A stretch of 64,000 nucleotides of DNA from JBFGCT01 sp963825565 (GTDB taxonomy: Bacteria; Actinomycetota; Acidimicrobiia; Acidimicrobiales; Ilumatobacteraceae). Location of the stretch: the NCBI GenBank assembly GCA_963825565.1, contig CAWGTW010000008.1:124001-188000 (forward strand), given 5' to 3'. Under the pieces are notes generated by a model, which saw nothing but the letters and a program-made list of their open reading frames with translations, searched no databases and had not been told where the DNA came from. Position 1 is the stretch's first letter, and every line of letters begins with the position of its first letter. The position numbers were made by a program, and so were the translations under genes. Below are positions 1-10,194 of this stretch, in pieces.

Positions 1-579
1 TCGGGCGACGACGACGGGCCGCGCCCGCATCAACTCGCCATGATGCGCCATGTCGGCGACGTGTGCCTCGCGCTCTATCGGCTCCCGCAGCCGACGGTCG
101 CCAAGGTGCGCGGCGTTGCGGTCGGCGCGGGGCTCAACCTGGCGCTGATCTGCGACCTGGTGGTCGCCGGGGACACCGCCCGGTTCTCGGAGATCTTCGC
201 CCGCCGGGGGCTGAGCATCGACTTCGGTGGCTCGTGGGTCCTGCCCCGCCGGGTCGGGCTGCATCGAGCCAAGGAGCTCGCCCTGTTCGGCGACATCATC
301 GACGCCGCCGAGGCCGCCGAGATCGGCCTGGTCAACCGGGTACTGCCCGACGACGAGCTCGACTCGTTCGTCGACGGCTGGGCGCGCCGCCTCGCCGCCG
401 GGCCGCCGATCGCGCTGGCGATGACCAAGCGGCTGCTCAACAACTCCTCCGGGGTCACCCTCGAGGAGGCGCTCGACGACGAGGGGCTGTCCCAGACGAT
501 CAACTTCTCGACCGCCGACACCGCCGAGGCGATCACCGCCTGGCTGGGCCGGCGGGAGCCCGAGTTCCGGGGCCGCTGA
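1..579 (+). CDS. Enoyl-CoA hydratase/isomerase family protein (5' partial)
   Basis: The reading frame is open from the first base, so the N-terminus lies outside the window and about 190 C-terminal residues are present. The crotonase fold is recognisable from the oxyanion-hole stretch GVAVGAGLNLALICDLVVAG followed by the second active-site segment SIDFGGSWVLPRRVG and then GLVNRVLPDDEL. This family hydrates or isomerises acyl-CoA thioesters in fatty-acid or aromatic degradation. In the second active-site segment the usual glutamate position carries Asp (SIDFGG), so hydratase chemistry is not certain and the substrate cannot be named. The next gene lies 112 bases downstream on the same strand. 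Confidence 0.88.
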   Translation, partial: SGDDDGPRPHQLAMMRHVGDVCLALYRLPQPTVAKVRGVAVGAGLNLALICDLVVAGDTARFSEIFARRGLSIDFGGSWVLPRRVGLHRAKELALFGDIIDAAEAAEIGLVNRVLPDDELDSFVDGWARRLAAGPPIALAMTKRLLNNSSGVTLEEALDDEGLSQTINFSTADTAEAITAWLGRREPEFRGR

Positions 580-691
580 ACACGCGACCGTCGCACCCGC
601 TTCGCCGCGGGCTGCCCTCGCCGGAGCCCGATCGCTGGTTAGCCTGACACGATGATTCGGGCATCGACGACGCGCGAGGTGGCCTGACCGC

Positions 692-1432
692 GTGGCTCGG
701 TCCGCAACCCGTGGCGTGGTGATCGCCGGCCTGATCTGGCTGACGCTCGGCGCGGTCGCAGCCGCCGCCCCGCCGGCCGACACCGTCGTCGACGACGGCC
801 CGGCCCCGCTGATCGTGGTCCCGCCGGAATGCCCTCCGGTCGTCCGCGCCGACGTCGCGTTCGTCGGGACCGTCGTCGACAAGGACTATCGCACGGTGCG
901 GTTCCGGATCGATCAGCTGCGGGCGCGGTCGGCGTCGCCGTGGGCGATCGACGGCCTGATCGACGTGCGCTACGGGTCCGACGCCCAGTACCTCGACATC
1001 GGCGCGCAGTACCTGGTCGGTGCGGCCGTCGACCCCTCGATCGGCGTCCTCGCCTCGGCCGTCCGGCCGCCCGAGCCGCTGTTCGGTGGCAATGACGTCA
1101 TCGGCCTCGACGACACCTCGGTCGACTGCATCACGGTGGAGAGCGGGGTCCGCACGCTCCACGTCGACGGGACCAGCGTCGATTCCGGCGTGTTGAGCCC
1201 GCTTCTGCAAGACAAGCGGACCCTTCTGGCGACGATCGGGATCCCGGCGGCGATCGCCTTTGCCGCCCTGCTCGCCCTCGTCGTGCTGCGCATCGCCTGG
1301 CGGTGGGCGATGCTCGGGGTGTTCCAGCTCGGGAGGGCGGCGGTCACGCCCGCGCCGGACCACCGGGCGATCCGGGTCCGCGGCCATCGGGGGAAGCAGG
1401 GCTCGACGGCGAGCCGCGCCCACCAGTCCTAG
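692..1432 (+). CDS. Secreted/membrane-anchored hypothetical protein
   Basis: A 246-residue protein starting at GTG with a purine-rich GAGGTGG about 9 bases upstream. An N-terminal hydrophobic stretch (about residues 9-26, rich in Ala/Leu/Ile) looks like a signal peptide or anchor. A hydrophilic domain with a few cysteines follows (near residues 47 and 143). A second hydrophobic helix spans about residues 176-203 and is followed by a basic cytoplasmic tail. The topology suggests an extracytoplasmic domain held by a C-terminal membrane helix. I do not recognise the family. It converges on the helicase gene that ends 13 bases downstream. Confidence 0.7.
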   Translation: MARSATRGVVIAGLIWLTLGAVAAAAPPADTVVDDGPAPLIVVPPECPPVVRADVAFVGTVVDKDYRTVRFRIDQLRARSASPWAIDGLIDVRYGSDAQYLDIGAQYLVGAAVDPSIGVLASAVRPPEPLFGGNDVIGLDDTSVDCITVESGVRTLHVDGTSVDSGVLSPLLQDKRTLLATIGIPAAIAFAALLALVVLRIAWRWAMLGVFQLGRAAVTPAPDHRAIRVRGHRGKQGSTASRAHQS

Positions 1433-1445
1433 TGCTTCGCGATGG

Positions 1446-4400
1446 TCAGGTGACCATCGCCCGCACCTCGGCCACCGCCTCGCCCCAGCCGGGGACCGCG
1501 AGCTGCTCGGCGTCGGCGTCGGCGCGGCAGTGGATCAGCACGCCGCCGACGACGGCCTCGCCGAGCGCGACCTCGAGCGCGGCCGCGTACGCTGCGAGCT
1601 GGATGCGGTAGCGGGCGATCCGATCGCTCGCCTGCGCCGGGCCGGACCACCGATCGGTCTTGTAGTCGACGATGACGAGACCGTCGCCCGTGCGCACGAG
1701 CAGATCGACGTAGCCTTCGACGATCCGGCTGCCGATCGGCGCGGCGACGAACAGCTCCCGCCAGTGGGGGAGCCCGGCGGCGACCGCTTGCACGATCGGC
1801 GCAGCGATCGCCGAGCGAGCGAGCGCGGCGACGCGCCGGTCGAGGCCGATCACCCCCTCGGCCGCGCACTGGGCACGGGCGAGGGTGTCGATGTCGTGGC
1901 CGTCGGCGAGGTCGCAGAACTGCAGCGTGCCGTGCACCGCCCGTCCGACCGCCGTGCCATAGCGACCCCGCTGCCAAGCCGGAAGGTCGACGTTGACCGG
2001 GTGCTTGTCGAGCCCCGGGTCGTCGGTGGCCTCGATCGGGCTCACCACCCGCAGGTCGTCGGCGAGCCGGGTGGCGGCGACGCCGGTCCGCCGGGAGGCG
2101 ACGGCCAGCGCCCGCGCCCGTTCGCGCTCCCACTCGATCGGGTCCGACCAGTCGAGGGTCAACGTCACCGCGGCCCGCCCGGCCACCGGACGCGGTTCGA
2201 ACGTGCGGCTGACCGCCCGGGAGGTCGGCCCCGCCGCCCCTGCTGCCCAGAGGAGCTCGGCGGAGGTCAGCCGGCCCCAGTCGGCGTACTCGGCGTTGGC
2301 CTGGGTCGGCCGGGCGCGATGTAGCGAGACGACGAGGTGCTCGACCGCCCGCGTGCAGGCGACGTACAGCAGTCGGCGGCGTTCGGCGTCGCCCATCTGC
2401 TCGTCGAGCGGGCGCTGGGTGGAGAAGCCGCCATCGTCGCCCTTGCCGGCGAGCATCCACGAATCGCGCGCCCAGACGACACCGGCGGTCTGCGCGCGCC
2501 GGGGTTGGGTCGTCAACCCGGCGACAATCGTGATCGGGAACTCCAGGCCCTTCGCCGCGTGGATCGTCATGATCCGCACGGCGTCGTGGTCGTGCTCGGG
2601 GAGGATCGTGTCGGACACCCGGTGTTCGGCGGCCTGCAGCCGAGCCCAGGCGAGGTACCGGCGGACGCCGTGCCCGCCGGCGTCGGCCCAGGCGCGGGCC
2701 TGATCGATCACGTAGCGGACCCGGCGCCAGATGTCGCGCGCGTCCGGCCCGTCGAGCGCCAGGTCGAGGACGCGGCGCTCGTCGACGACCGCGGCGAGCA
2801 GGTCTGCCGGCAGCACCCAGCCGATGCGGGTCGCCACCGAGCGGACATGGGCCAGCGCATCGGCCACCGGGTGGCCGGCGAACCCGGTGGGAGGGTCGGC
2901 CCACAGCCCCCACGTGCCGCCCGCACGGCGCCACTCGTACAGCTCGGTGTCGCTGCATCCGTAGAGCGGGCTGCGCAGCGCGGCGACCAGCGCGAGCTCG
3001 TCGGTCGGATCGTCGGCGGCCCGCAGCGCCATCAGCAGGTCACGAATCTCGGTGTTCGCATAGACCGCTGACGCGTTCTCGGCTCGGTAGGGGACCTCCG
3101 CCGACCGGAGCGCTCCTTCGAGCACGGGCAGCGAGAGGCGCGTCGGGAGCAGGACGCAGATGTCGCCGGGGCGACACGGCCGTAGGAGCTCACCATCGCG
3201 CACCGGCCAGCCGTCGGCGAGCGCTGCGCCGATGGCCCCCACGACGTCGCGCGCCTCGCGGAAGCGCAGCTCGTCGGCTGCGCCGCGCTCGCCGTCGCCG
3301 CCGCCCCGTCCCCGTCCGAGGTCATCGTGCATCTCGCCGCCGAGCACCGTCACCGAGCCATGGTCGAGGAAGCGCCGGTCGCGGCAGGCGTCGAGTGGCT
3401 GGAACGCGGGCTGGGCGTCCTCGGCGAACTCGATCAGCCGACCGAACACGTCGTTGGCGAAGTCGATCACCGCACGACTCGAGCGGAAGTTGGCCGAGAG
3501 CCGGACCAGGTCGGCTCCGACCTGATCGGCCGCCCGCAGGTACTGCGCGATGTCGGCCCGGCGGAACCGGTAGATCGACTGCTTGGGATCGCCGACGATG
3601 AACAGGCGTCCGGGTGCCGGCACCAGCTCGCGCCAGTTGCCGTCCTGCTCGACCGCGTCGGGAGGCGACACGAGGCGGACGGCGATCTCGAGCTGGATCG
3701 GATCCGTGTCCTGGAACTCGTCGAGGAGCACCCGTTGGTACCGGTCGTGCAGCACCGAACGGATGTCGGCGCGCGTCGCCAACAAGCGCCGCGCGAGCAC
3801 GAGCAGGTCGTGGAACTCGAGGCGCCCGGCTGCGGCCCGGTCGACCGCGGCGTCGATGACGAACCGCCCGAGGATCGCCCCGAGCACCAACCGGCGGTGA
3901 TGGCGGACCTGCTCGTGGAGTTCGGCGACGTGGCGGGCGAGGTCACCCTCCGCGGCGCGCAAGGCGACGAGCGCGTCCTCGCCGCCGTGGTGCTTCCACT
4001 TCGCTTTGCTCCCGGTGCGCACCTCGCGCTCGGCGAACCGGGCGTACCGCTCGGATGCCAGCTGGAGCACCTCGAGCCGGTCCCGCATGTGGGTGGCCTC
4101 GCGGGCGAGCGCGCCGAGCCGGCCGATCTCGACGGTCAGCGCGGCCTGCGAGTCGTCGTCAGGGACCGGGACCGCGGCGACGTGCTCGGCCCGGCGGGCG
4201 AGCTCGTCGAGGTCGAGCACGAGCGGGCCGGGATCGGCGAGGTCGACCCGTTCCTCGACCAGATCCCAGTTGGCCCGGAAGTCGTCGGCCATCCGCCGGA
4301 CGCCGGTGCCGATGCCGAAGCCGTCGAACTCGCACAGCTCGACCAGGCCCCGGCCACCGTCGACCAACCCAGCTCCCGGGGCGGGATCGTCGAGCAGGCG

Positions 4401-4859
4401 GTCGAGCAGATCGTCCCACTGCTCCTCGAACTGCAGGCCGCTCTCGAGCTCGTCGAGGACCGAGAACGCCGGCGGCAGCCCGGCCTCGATCGGGAACTCG
4501 AACAGCACTCGGCGGGCGAACGCGTGCAACGTGCCGATCGGCGCGTGGTCGAGGCGGTCGAGTGCGGCCGACGCCCGATCGCCGGCCGACGCCTCGAGGC
4601 GCTCGCGGACGCGCGCCCGCAGCTCGGCGGCCGCCTTCTCGGTGAACGTGATCGCCGCGACGCCGGTGATCGGGACACCGCTCGTGACCAGGTTGACGAT
4701 GCGGTCGACGAGCGAGCTGGTCTTGCCGGCACCGGCGCCCGCCTCGACGAACAGGGTCGCTTCGAGGTCGTCGCCGATCCGCGTCCGCGCCGGCTGGTCG
4801 GGCGGGGCGTGCGGATCGGACGCGGCGCCGTCGTCGAACAGGTCGAGTTGGGTGATCAC
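1446..4859 (-). CDS. UvrD/Rep-family helicase-nuclease, AddA/RecB-like
   Basis: A 1137-residue superfamily 1A helicase with a C-terminal nuclease, expected to unwind and resect double-strand breaks for recombination. Visible motifs in order are Walker A GAGAGKT (residues 41-47), TFTEKAAAELRARV, the Walker B segment LLDEFQDTDPIQ, VGDPKQSIYRFRRAD (motif III), LSANFRSS, IMTIHAAKGLEFP (motif V) and LLYVACTRA (motif VI). Near the C-terminus GYVDLLVRTGDGLVIVDYKTD carries the D and xDYK residues of a PD-(D/E)XK nuclease. Its start overlaps the stop of the upstream AddB-like gene by ATGA, so the two are probably co-translated. AddA and RecB types cannot be separated by eye; the AddB-like partner favours AddA. 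Confidence 0.9.
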   Translation of the reverse strand: MITQLDLFDDGAASDPHAPPDQPARTRIGDDLEATLFVEAGAGAGKTSSLVDRIVNLVTSGVPITGVAAITFTEKAAAELRARVRERLEASAGDRASAALDRLDHAPIGTLHAFARRVLFEFPIEAGLPPAFSVLDELESGLQFEEQWDDLLDRLLDDPAPGAGLVDGGRGLVELCEFDGFGIGTGVRRMADDFRANWDLVEERVDLADPGPLVLDLDELARRAEHVAAVPVPDDDSQAALTVEIGRLGALAREATHMRDRLEVLQLASERYARFAEREVRTGSKAKWKHHGGEDALVALRAAEGDLARHVAELHEQVRHHRRLVLGAILGRFVIDAAVDRAAAGRLEFHDLLVLARRLLATRADIRSVLHDRYQRVLLDEFQDTDPIQLEIAVRLVSPPDAVEQDGNWRELVPAPGRLFIVGDPKQSIYRFRRADIAQYLRAADQVGADLVRLSANFRSSRAVIDFANDVFGRLIEFAEDAQPAFQPLDACRDRRFLDHGSVTVLGGEMHDDLGRGRGGGDGERGAADELRFREARDVVGAIGAALADGWPVRDGELLRPCRPGDICVLLPTRLSLPVLEGALRSAEVPYRAENASAVYANTEIRDLLMALRAADDPTDELALVAALRSPLYGCSDTELYEWRRAGGTWGLWADPPTGFAGHPVADALAHVRSVATRIGWVLPADLLAAVVDERRVLDLALDGPDARDIWRRVRYVIDQARAWADAGGHGVRRYLAWARLQAAEHRVSDTILPEHDHDAVRIMTIHAAKGLEFPITIVAGLTTQPRRAQTAGVVWARDSWMLAGKGDDGGFSTQRPLDEQMGDAERRRLLYVACTRAVEHLVVSLHRARPTQANAEYADWGRLTSAELLWAAGAAGPTSRAVSRTFEPRPVAGRAAVTLTLDWSDPIEWERERARALAVASRRTGVAATRLADDLRVVSPIEATDDPGLDKHPVNVDLPAWQRGRYGTAVGRAVHGTLQFCDLADGHDIDTLARAQCAAEGVIGLDRRVAALARSAIAAPIVQAVAAGLPHWRELFVAAPIGSRIVEGYVDLLVRTGDGLVIVDYKTDRWSGPAQASDRIARYRIQLAAYAAALEVALGEAVVGGVLIHCRADADAEQLAVPGWGEAVAEVRAMVT

Positions 4860-7842
4860 TGCCCGTTCACCGGCCCCATCGCCGGCCCATTCACCGGCGC
4901 GGCGTCATCCGCCGGGCCGAACCACGGGGCAAGGCGGGGATCGTGGCGCTTGCGCTCCCAGTCGGCCCATCGCTCGGCCGTGCCCAGATGGTCGGGTTCG
5001 CAGTACTCACACGACACGAACAGGCGCCACCCGGGCGGCTCGGGCCGGGCCGGGAAGAACCCGGCCTCGATGCCGTCGACGACGTGCGCGAGGTCGCGTT
5101 GGACTCCCGCCCAGACCCCGGGGGTGACCGTGTAGCCGAGGCGTTCGTAGCCGGCCTTGGCGAACAGGCCGTACTCGGCGTACACGACCGCATCGGGTGT
5201 ACCGCTCAGCGCCCGGGCGGCGGCCGCGTAGGCGGGGAGCTGGAACACGGTCCCGCCCAGCGTCGGGTCGTCGGCGGTCAGGCCCCGGTAACGGCGGGCG
5301 CCACCGGTCTTGTGGTCGGTGACGACCAGCATCCCGTCGGCGCAGCGGTCGACGCGGTCGATCGAGCCGAGGAGTTGCACCCTCCGGCCGTCGGGCAGGG
5401 GGATCGCCACCTCCGCGTCGGCGTCGAAGCGGTGCTCCGATGCCACGACGCCGGCTCCCCGCTCGGCGACGTGGGCGCTGTCGTGGTCGAGCCAGGCGAG
5501 CAGGTCGGCTCGCATGCGCTCGCGCTCGACGGCCCAGTACGCGGGGCGGCCGGTCCGGCCGCGTCGCTCGGTCTCGTCGCTCACGGCGTCGAAGAACCGC
5601 CCGAGTGCGAGCCGGTGCTCGTCGGACCAGCCGGTGCTCGACGGCTGCGGGAGTGCGCCGTCGATGACCGCCCGATGGAACCGGTCGAGCGCGTCGTGGG
5701 TCGCGCTGCCGCGGTCGAGCGCGGTGATGCTGAGCTCGTCGTCGGGCTCGTCGACCGGCTTGACGTCGAGCAGGTAGCGAACGAAGTAGGCGTGCGGGCA
5801 CGACGCCCACGTCTCGAGCCGGCTCGGTGAGACCGCGTGATCGAGTCGGGGGACTCCGGCGCGGCTGAGGTCGCCGTCGTAGACGGTCAACAGATCGGAC
5901 CCGCGGGCGCGGCGCAGCGCGACGCCGCGCTGTAGGGCGCTGTCGCCCTCCGCTCCCGGCGCCGTGTCGACCGGGGAGCCGGCCATCACGTGCCCCAGCC
6001 GCGCCCTCAGGCGGTGCTCGACCGGTGACGCCGGGAATTCGGTGGCGGCGAGCCCGGCGGTATGGGACGCGACGACGTGCGTCGCTTGATTGCCGGCCGT
6101 GCCCGCGAGCCACCGGGAGGGCCGGTTGTGGCTGGTCGCCCGCAGGTCGCCGCGCGGCATCGTCACCGCGACGTCGGCGCGCGCCCGCAGACCGAGCAGG
6201 TTGCGGAGCAGGCGATCGGCGCCCGCATCCGCCGTCGGCAGGCCGGCCGCGACACGGTCGGCGTCGGACAGCAGCGGATCGCTCGCGGGTTCGGGGGGAG
6301 CGTGCCTTCGACCCCGCCGAGCACGACGGCCACGTCGATGTCGAGCCCGGCCGCCCCGGCCAGCGCGCCGACCGTGACGCCGTCGCCGACCCGTCCCTCG
6401 CGCGCTGGCATGTCGTCGAGCTCGGCCTCGAGGGTGGTCCGGAACCGGTGGCGTGTGACCGGCGGTCCGACCGGATCGAGGTGGCGCAGCCGATCGAGTG
6501 CCCGGGTCAATGCCTCCCAGGCGCGGTACTCCGGTTCGTCGAGCCGTTCGAGGGTCAGGCGCCCGACCCAGCGGTCGAGTTGCTCGGTGCACCAGACGGC
6601 CCAGTCCCACCAGCGCGCGGTGGCCGCCGGATGCCCGAGGTCGTGACGCAGCCCGGTGACGAACTCCGCCAGTCCGGTGGCCGCCGCCCCCCAGGTGTCG
6701 CTCCCGGCGAGTGCGCCGAGGCGGCGCTGCCAGTCGTCGTCGCGGGCGACGCCGGCCTCGCGGCTGACGCGCTCCCACGTGGCGGTGGGCAAGTAGCTGC
6801 CGTCAGCGGCCCGCGCCGGCAGGTCGGCGAGCATCGCGAACAGGTCGCGGCGCCGCAGTCCGCGCCGGTCGACGTCGAGCAGGTCGAGCAGGACCCGCGG
6901 CGCCAGCCGTTCGCGCAGTGCGGTGCCCGGGCGCCCGTTCCACGGGATCGCCGCGGTCGCCAGGTGGTGCTCGACCAGCCGGGCGTACGGTCGCTCGACC
7001 GGCCAGAGGATCGCCATGCGCTCGAAGGGCGTCCCGGCCCGGGCGGCATCGAGGATCAGGCGGGCCGCGATCCGCACCTCGTCGTCGGCGTCGGTGGTCG
7101 ACACGATGCGCAGCGGCGCTCCGGGGACGGCCGGCTCGGGCGGCGGCGGGTCGATCCCCAGCGCCCGGAGGGTGGCGGCCGAGTCCGCATCGGCCGTCGG
7201 GTGGCCGACGCGGGACGTCACCACCCGGACGTCGGCCCGCCGGCCGAGCTCGCGCACGAACGTCAGCGGCAGCCCGCGGAGGTCGTCGGGGAGATGGAGC
7301 ACGAGCCGCTCGAGGCCGGGTGAGCCGGAGGCGCGGACCGCTTCGATCGCGTGGTGGTAGAGGTCCGCGTCGTCGTACCAGCGGGCCTCGAGCCGGCGCG
7401 TGACCGCGCGGCTCACGCGGACCGCTTCGCGCCCACGTCGCGAGCTCGCGCCGAGCGCGGCCGCCGCGTCGTCGCCGGCGACCCGCAGCTCGCGGTGGAG
7501 GTCGCGCAGGGCGACGACGGTGGAGGGATGTGACGCGACGGCGGCGAACGAGCCCGGTGTGCTCGCCAGCACGTCGGCGACGGCGAGATCGACCACCGGG
7601 GTCGACATCGGCACCCGGTCGGCCGCGGCGAGTGCCGGGCCGGCGATCAGCTCGGCCAGCCGGTTCAGCGTGACCATGTCGACAGCGACGACCCCGCCTG
7701 CCCGGCCCAGCGCGCGGCGGGTCATCACGCCGCACGTGTTGCTCGGGACGGCGACGACGACCCGCCCGAGCCGGTCGTCGCCCCTCATCTCGCGGATGGT
7801 GCTCGCCAGCGCGTCGATCACCCGATCGGGTCGGGTCGACAT
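4856..7842 (-). pseudogene. AddB-like PD-(D/E)XK nuclease subunit, interrupted by a one-base frameshift
   Basis: Two overlapping frames together encode one AddB/RecB-family protein of about 995 residues. The upstream frame runs from ATG at 7842 (GTG at 7857 is an alternative) to GGVEGTLPPNP. The downstream frame continues EPASDPLLSDADRVAAGLP and ends with the nuclease domain. The break lies in a run of six G (C on the coding strand) at 6293-6298; seven would restore the frame and give the family's usual EGxxPP...DPLLSD. The nuclease part shows CPHAYF, GSIDRVD, VVTDHKTGG and QLPAYAAA. The 4Fe-4S cysteines are partly present (CPHAYF and SCEYCEPDHLG), but the usual fourth Cys is Gly. It forms an operon with the helicase gene. 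A sequencing indel is more likely than true decay. Confidence 0.8.
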
Positions 7843-7912
7843 CGCGGCGAGGGGCACGGTTCGATCGTAGGGAACCGGTGTGACAACCGCCCCGATCCCG
7901 GGAGCTGGCGGT

Positions 7913-8866
7913 TCAGCCCAACACGACGTCGATCGACCGGCAGCCGATGGCGGCCAGCGCCGCACGGGCCGCCGCCAGCACGGCGGTCGTCGAACCGAGC
8001 ACCGTGATCGATCCGCCCGATCCCGCGAAGTTGGCCGCCGCCCCTTGCGCCCGCGCGACGTCGATCATCTCGACGTGGGTCGGATCGAGCGGGACGATGC
8101 TGCGCCGGAGCTCGAACGACCGATCCATCGACGCACCGAGCCGCCGGGCATCGCCGGCGCGCAGTGCGGCCGTCGCCAGCCGGGCCTCCTCGGCGAGCGC
8201 GGCCATCGCCGCTCGGACGCTCCGGTCGCCGCGCTCCCAGCGAATGCGGAGCGGTCCGTGCGTGGCGCCGCTCGCCGCTGCGGCAGCAGCCCGGTAGGCG
8301 ACGACCAGTCGGAGGGGCCGGCCCGGTTCGACCGGTTCGTGGGGTCCGCCGCCGAACTCCATGTGCATCGGCCGGCCGTGGCACTGCACGAGCCGGTCCT
8401 GCGGCCCGGCGGCGATCCCCACCCCGTCGACCTCGGCGGCGAGCGCGATCGCGGCCAGCTCGTCCGGCGTCGGGGTCCGCCCGTCCGATCGGGCGAGCAC
8501 CCGCAGCACGCCGATCACGACCGCGCTCGAGCCTGCCAGCCCGACCATCGCCGGGATCGTCGTCGAGACGCGGACCGAGGAGGGCGGGGGTGGCCCGAGG
8601 TGGAGGGCGTATGCATCGACCGCCGCGAGGGCGAGGACGGCCAGCCCGGGCAGGGTCCGGTCGTCGCGTGCCGCCCGCGCAGCGGCGAGCGACTCGAACC
8701 GGTGACCGTCGATGTCGAAGTGCTCGGTGGGGCGCAGCACGACCCGCGCCGAGACCGCCGGGACCGGAACCGCGAGCACGGCGCCGCCGTACCCGTCGCT
8801 GGGGTTGCCGGCCAGGGCAGCGCGGGCCGGGACCGTCTCCACGATCTCGATCCCGCGTCCGGCCAC
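7913..8866 (-). CDS. GHMP-family sugar kinase, glucuronokinase-like
   Basis: A 317-residue GHMP kinase from GTG 8866 (ATP-dependent phosphorylation of a small alcohol or sugar). The N-terminal motif PARAALAGNPSDGYGGAVL, the glycine/serine-rich ATP loop MVGLAGSSAVVIGVLRVLA, the segment AGPQDRLVQCHGRPMHMEF and the C-terminal FAGSGGSITVLG motif are all visible. The GNPSDGYGG stretch and the PQDR segment resemble plant-type glucuronokinases more than mevalonate or homoserine kinases. The substrate assignment is inference; a heptose or uronate sugar is plausible. The GNAT gene diverges 48 bases upstream, and the AddB-like gene follows about 70 bases downstream on the same strand. Confidence 0.82.
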   Translation of the reverse strand: MAGRGIEIVETVPARAALAGNPSDGYGGAVLAVPVPAVSARVVLRPTEHFDIDGHRFESLAAARAARDDRTLPGLAVLALAAVDAYALHLGPPPPSSVRVSTTIPAMVGLAGSSAVVIGVLRVLARSDGRTPTPDELAAIALAAEVDGVGIAAGPQDRLVQCHGRPMHMEFGGGPHEPVEPGRPLRLVVAYRAAAAAASGATHGPLRIRWERGDRSVRAAMAALAEEARLATAALRAGDARRLGASMDRSFELRRSIVPLDPTHVEMIDVARAQGAAANFAGSGGSITVLGSTTAVLAAARAALAAIGCRSIDVVLG

Positions 8867-8914
8867 GGCGACGTTGTACCACCGGGTGCGCCCGCCGTCC
8901 GGTACGGTCGGCGC

Positions 8915-9485
8915 GTGCGGATCCGTCGCGCGACCGACGCCGACCTGCGGCGGCTCTGCGTGACCGCGATGCGGGCGTTCGCCGGCGACCCCGTGATGCG
9001 GTGGCTCGTGCCCGACGACGACGAGTACTTCACGCCCGGTGGCGAGATCATCCGCGGGGCGATGGCCAATTGGCGTGTCAACGCCGAGATCGCGTGCACG
9101 GACGACGCGGTCGCGTTGGCGGTCTGGGTGCCCCCCGACCGACCGGACACCGCCGTCGAGATCGATCCTCCGGTCGCCCCTGCTCCCCACGCGCGTCGAG
9201 CGCTTCCGGGCGATCGGCTCCGTGCTGGCCGAACACACGCCGGGCGAGCCCCACTGGTACCTCCAGATGCTGGCGACCCACCCGGACTGGCAGCGCCAGG
9301 GCCTCGGCGCGGCGCTGCTGGCAGAGCGGTTCGAGCGCCTCGATGCCGAGGGGCTTCCGTGCTACCTCGAGACCGAGACGGTCGGCAACGTCGCCTACTA
9401 CCTCCGGCACGGGTTCGAACTGCGCTCGGAATGGGACGTCCCGGGCGGCCCCCACATGTGGGGCATGATGCGCCCGGCGCGCTGA
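8915..9485 (+). pseudogene. GNAT-family N-acetyltransferase, broken by a one-base insertion
   Basis: From GTG 8915 the frame reads VRIRRATDADLRRLCVTAM and reaches AVWVPPDRPDTAVEIDPPVA. The conserved acetyl-CoA-binding half (EPHWYLQMLATHPDWQRQGL, then GAALLAE, then AYYLRHGFE) lies in the next frame. Removing one C from CCCC at 9177-9180 joins the halves as VALLPTRVERF and gives a 189-residue protein of normal GNAT length. The Q-R-Q-G-L-G acetyl-CoA loop is intact. The substrate is unknown. The gene stops 4 bases from the end of convergent rpe. A sequencing or assembly indel is the likeliest explanation. Confidence 0.8.
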
Positions 9486-9489
9486 GCGC

Positions 9490-10182
9490 TCAGCCGGCGG
9501 AGGTGGCGGCTGCGCCGGCCCGGGTCCGAAGGTCGCCGACCGCGTGCTCCAGGCCGAGCGGGTCGCGGTAGAGCGCGCTGCCGGCGATCAGCACGTTGGC
9601 GCCCGCCGCGGCGGCGCCGGCGATCGTGGCCGGCCCGATCCCGCCGTCGACCTCGATGTGCACGTCGTCGGCCCGCCCCGCCGCTTCGAGCATCCGGGCG
9701 ACCTCGGCGATCTTGGGCTCCATCGTCGGGAGGTAGGCCTGGCCGCCGAACCCGGGGTTGACCGTCATCACGAGCACCAGATCGACCAGGTCGAGGACGT
9801 GGGCGATCGCGCCGGCCGGCGTGGCCGGGTTGAGCGCCACCGCCGCGGCCGCGCCGAGCTCGTTGATGTTGCCGAGTGTGCGGTGGAGGTGCTGGCACGC
9901 CTCGGCGTGGACGATCAGGCGCGAGCAGCCGGCATCGATGTACGCCTGGGCCATCGCGTCCGGGGTCAGCACCATGAGGTGCGCCTCGAACGGGACGGTC
10001 GCGTGCGGCCGCGCCGATGCGATCACGTCGGGTCCGAACGTCAGGTTGGGGACGAACTGCCCGTCCATCACGTCCCACTGGATGAGATCGACGCCGGCCG
10101 CCTCGAGGGCGGCGACCTCCTCGCCGAGTCGTGAGAAGTCGGCGGGCAGCACCGATGGGGCGATCAGGATCGGTCGGGTCAT
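9490..10182 (-). CDS. rpe: Ribulose-phosphate 3-epimerase
   Basis: A 230-residue TIM-barrel enzyme interconverting ribulose 5-phosphate and xylulose 5-phosphate in the pentose phosphate pathway. Family hallmarks run the full length: IAPSVLPADFSRLGEE at the N-terminus, the metal-site segment WDVMDGQFVPNLTFGP, FEAHLMV, IVHAEA, VLVMTVNPGFGGQ, and the C-terminal VDGGI followed by GANVLIAGSALY phosphate loop. Length is typical. It is followed on the same strand, in the direction of transcription, by nothing before the convergent GNAT gene. A small SPOR-like gene lies 12 bases upstream on the same strand, suggesting a two-gene unit. Confidence 0.95.
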   Translation of the reverse strand: MTRPILIAPSVLPADFSRLGEEVAALEAAGVDLIQWDVMDGQFVPNLTFGPDVIASARPHATVPFEAHLMVLTPDAMAQAYIDAGCSRLIVHAEACQHLHRTLGNINELGAAAAVALNPATPAGAIAHVLDLVDLVLVMTVNPGFGGQAYLPTMEPKIAEVARMLEAAGRADDVHIEVDGGIGPATIAGAAAAGANVLIAGSALYRDPLGLEHAVGDLRTRAGAAATSAG

Positions 10183-10194
10183 CGCACCGGGAAC

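Noticed and set aside
3327..5135. Long open frame antisense to the helicase gene
   Set aside because: High-GC DNA gives long antisense frames; its protein is low-complexity and Arg/Gly/Glu-rich with no motifs, while the other strand has a complete helicase.
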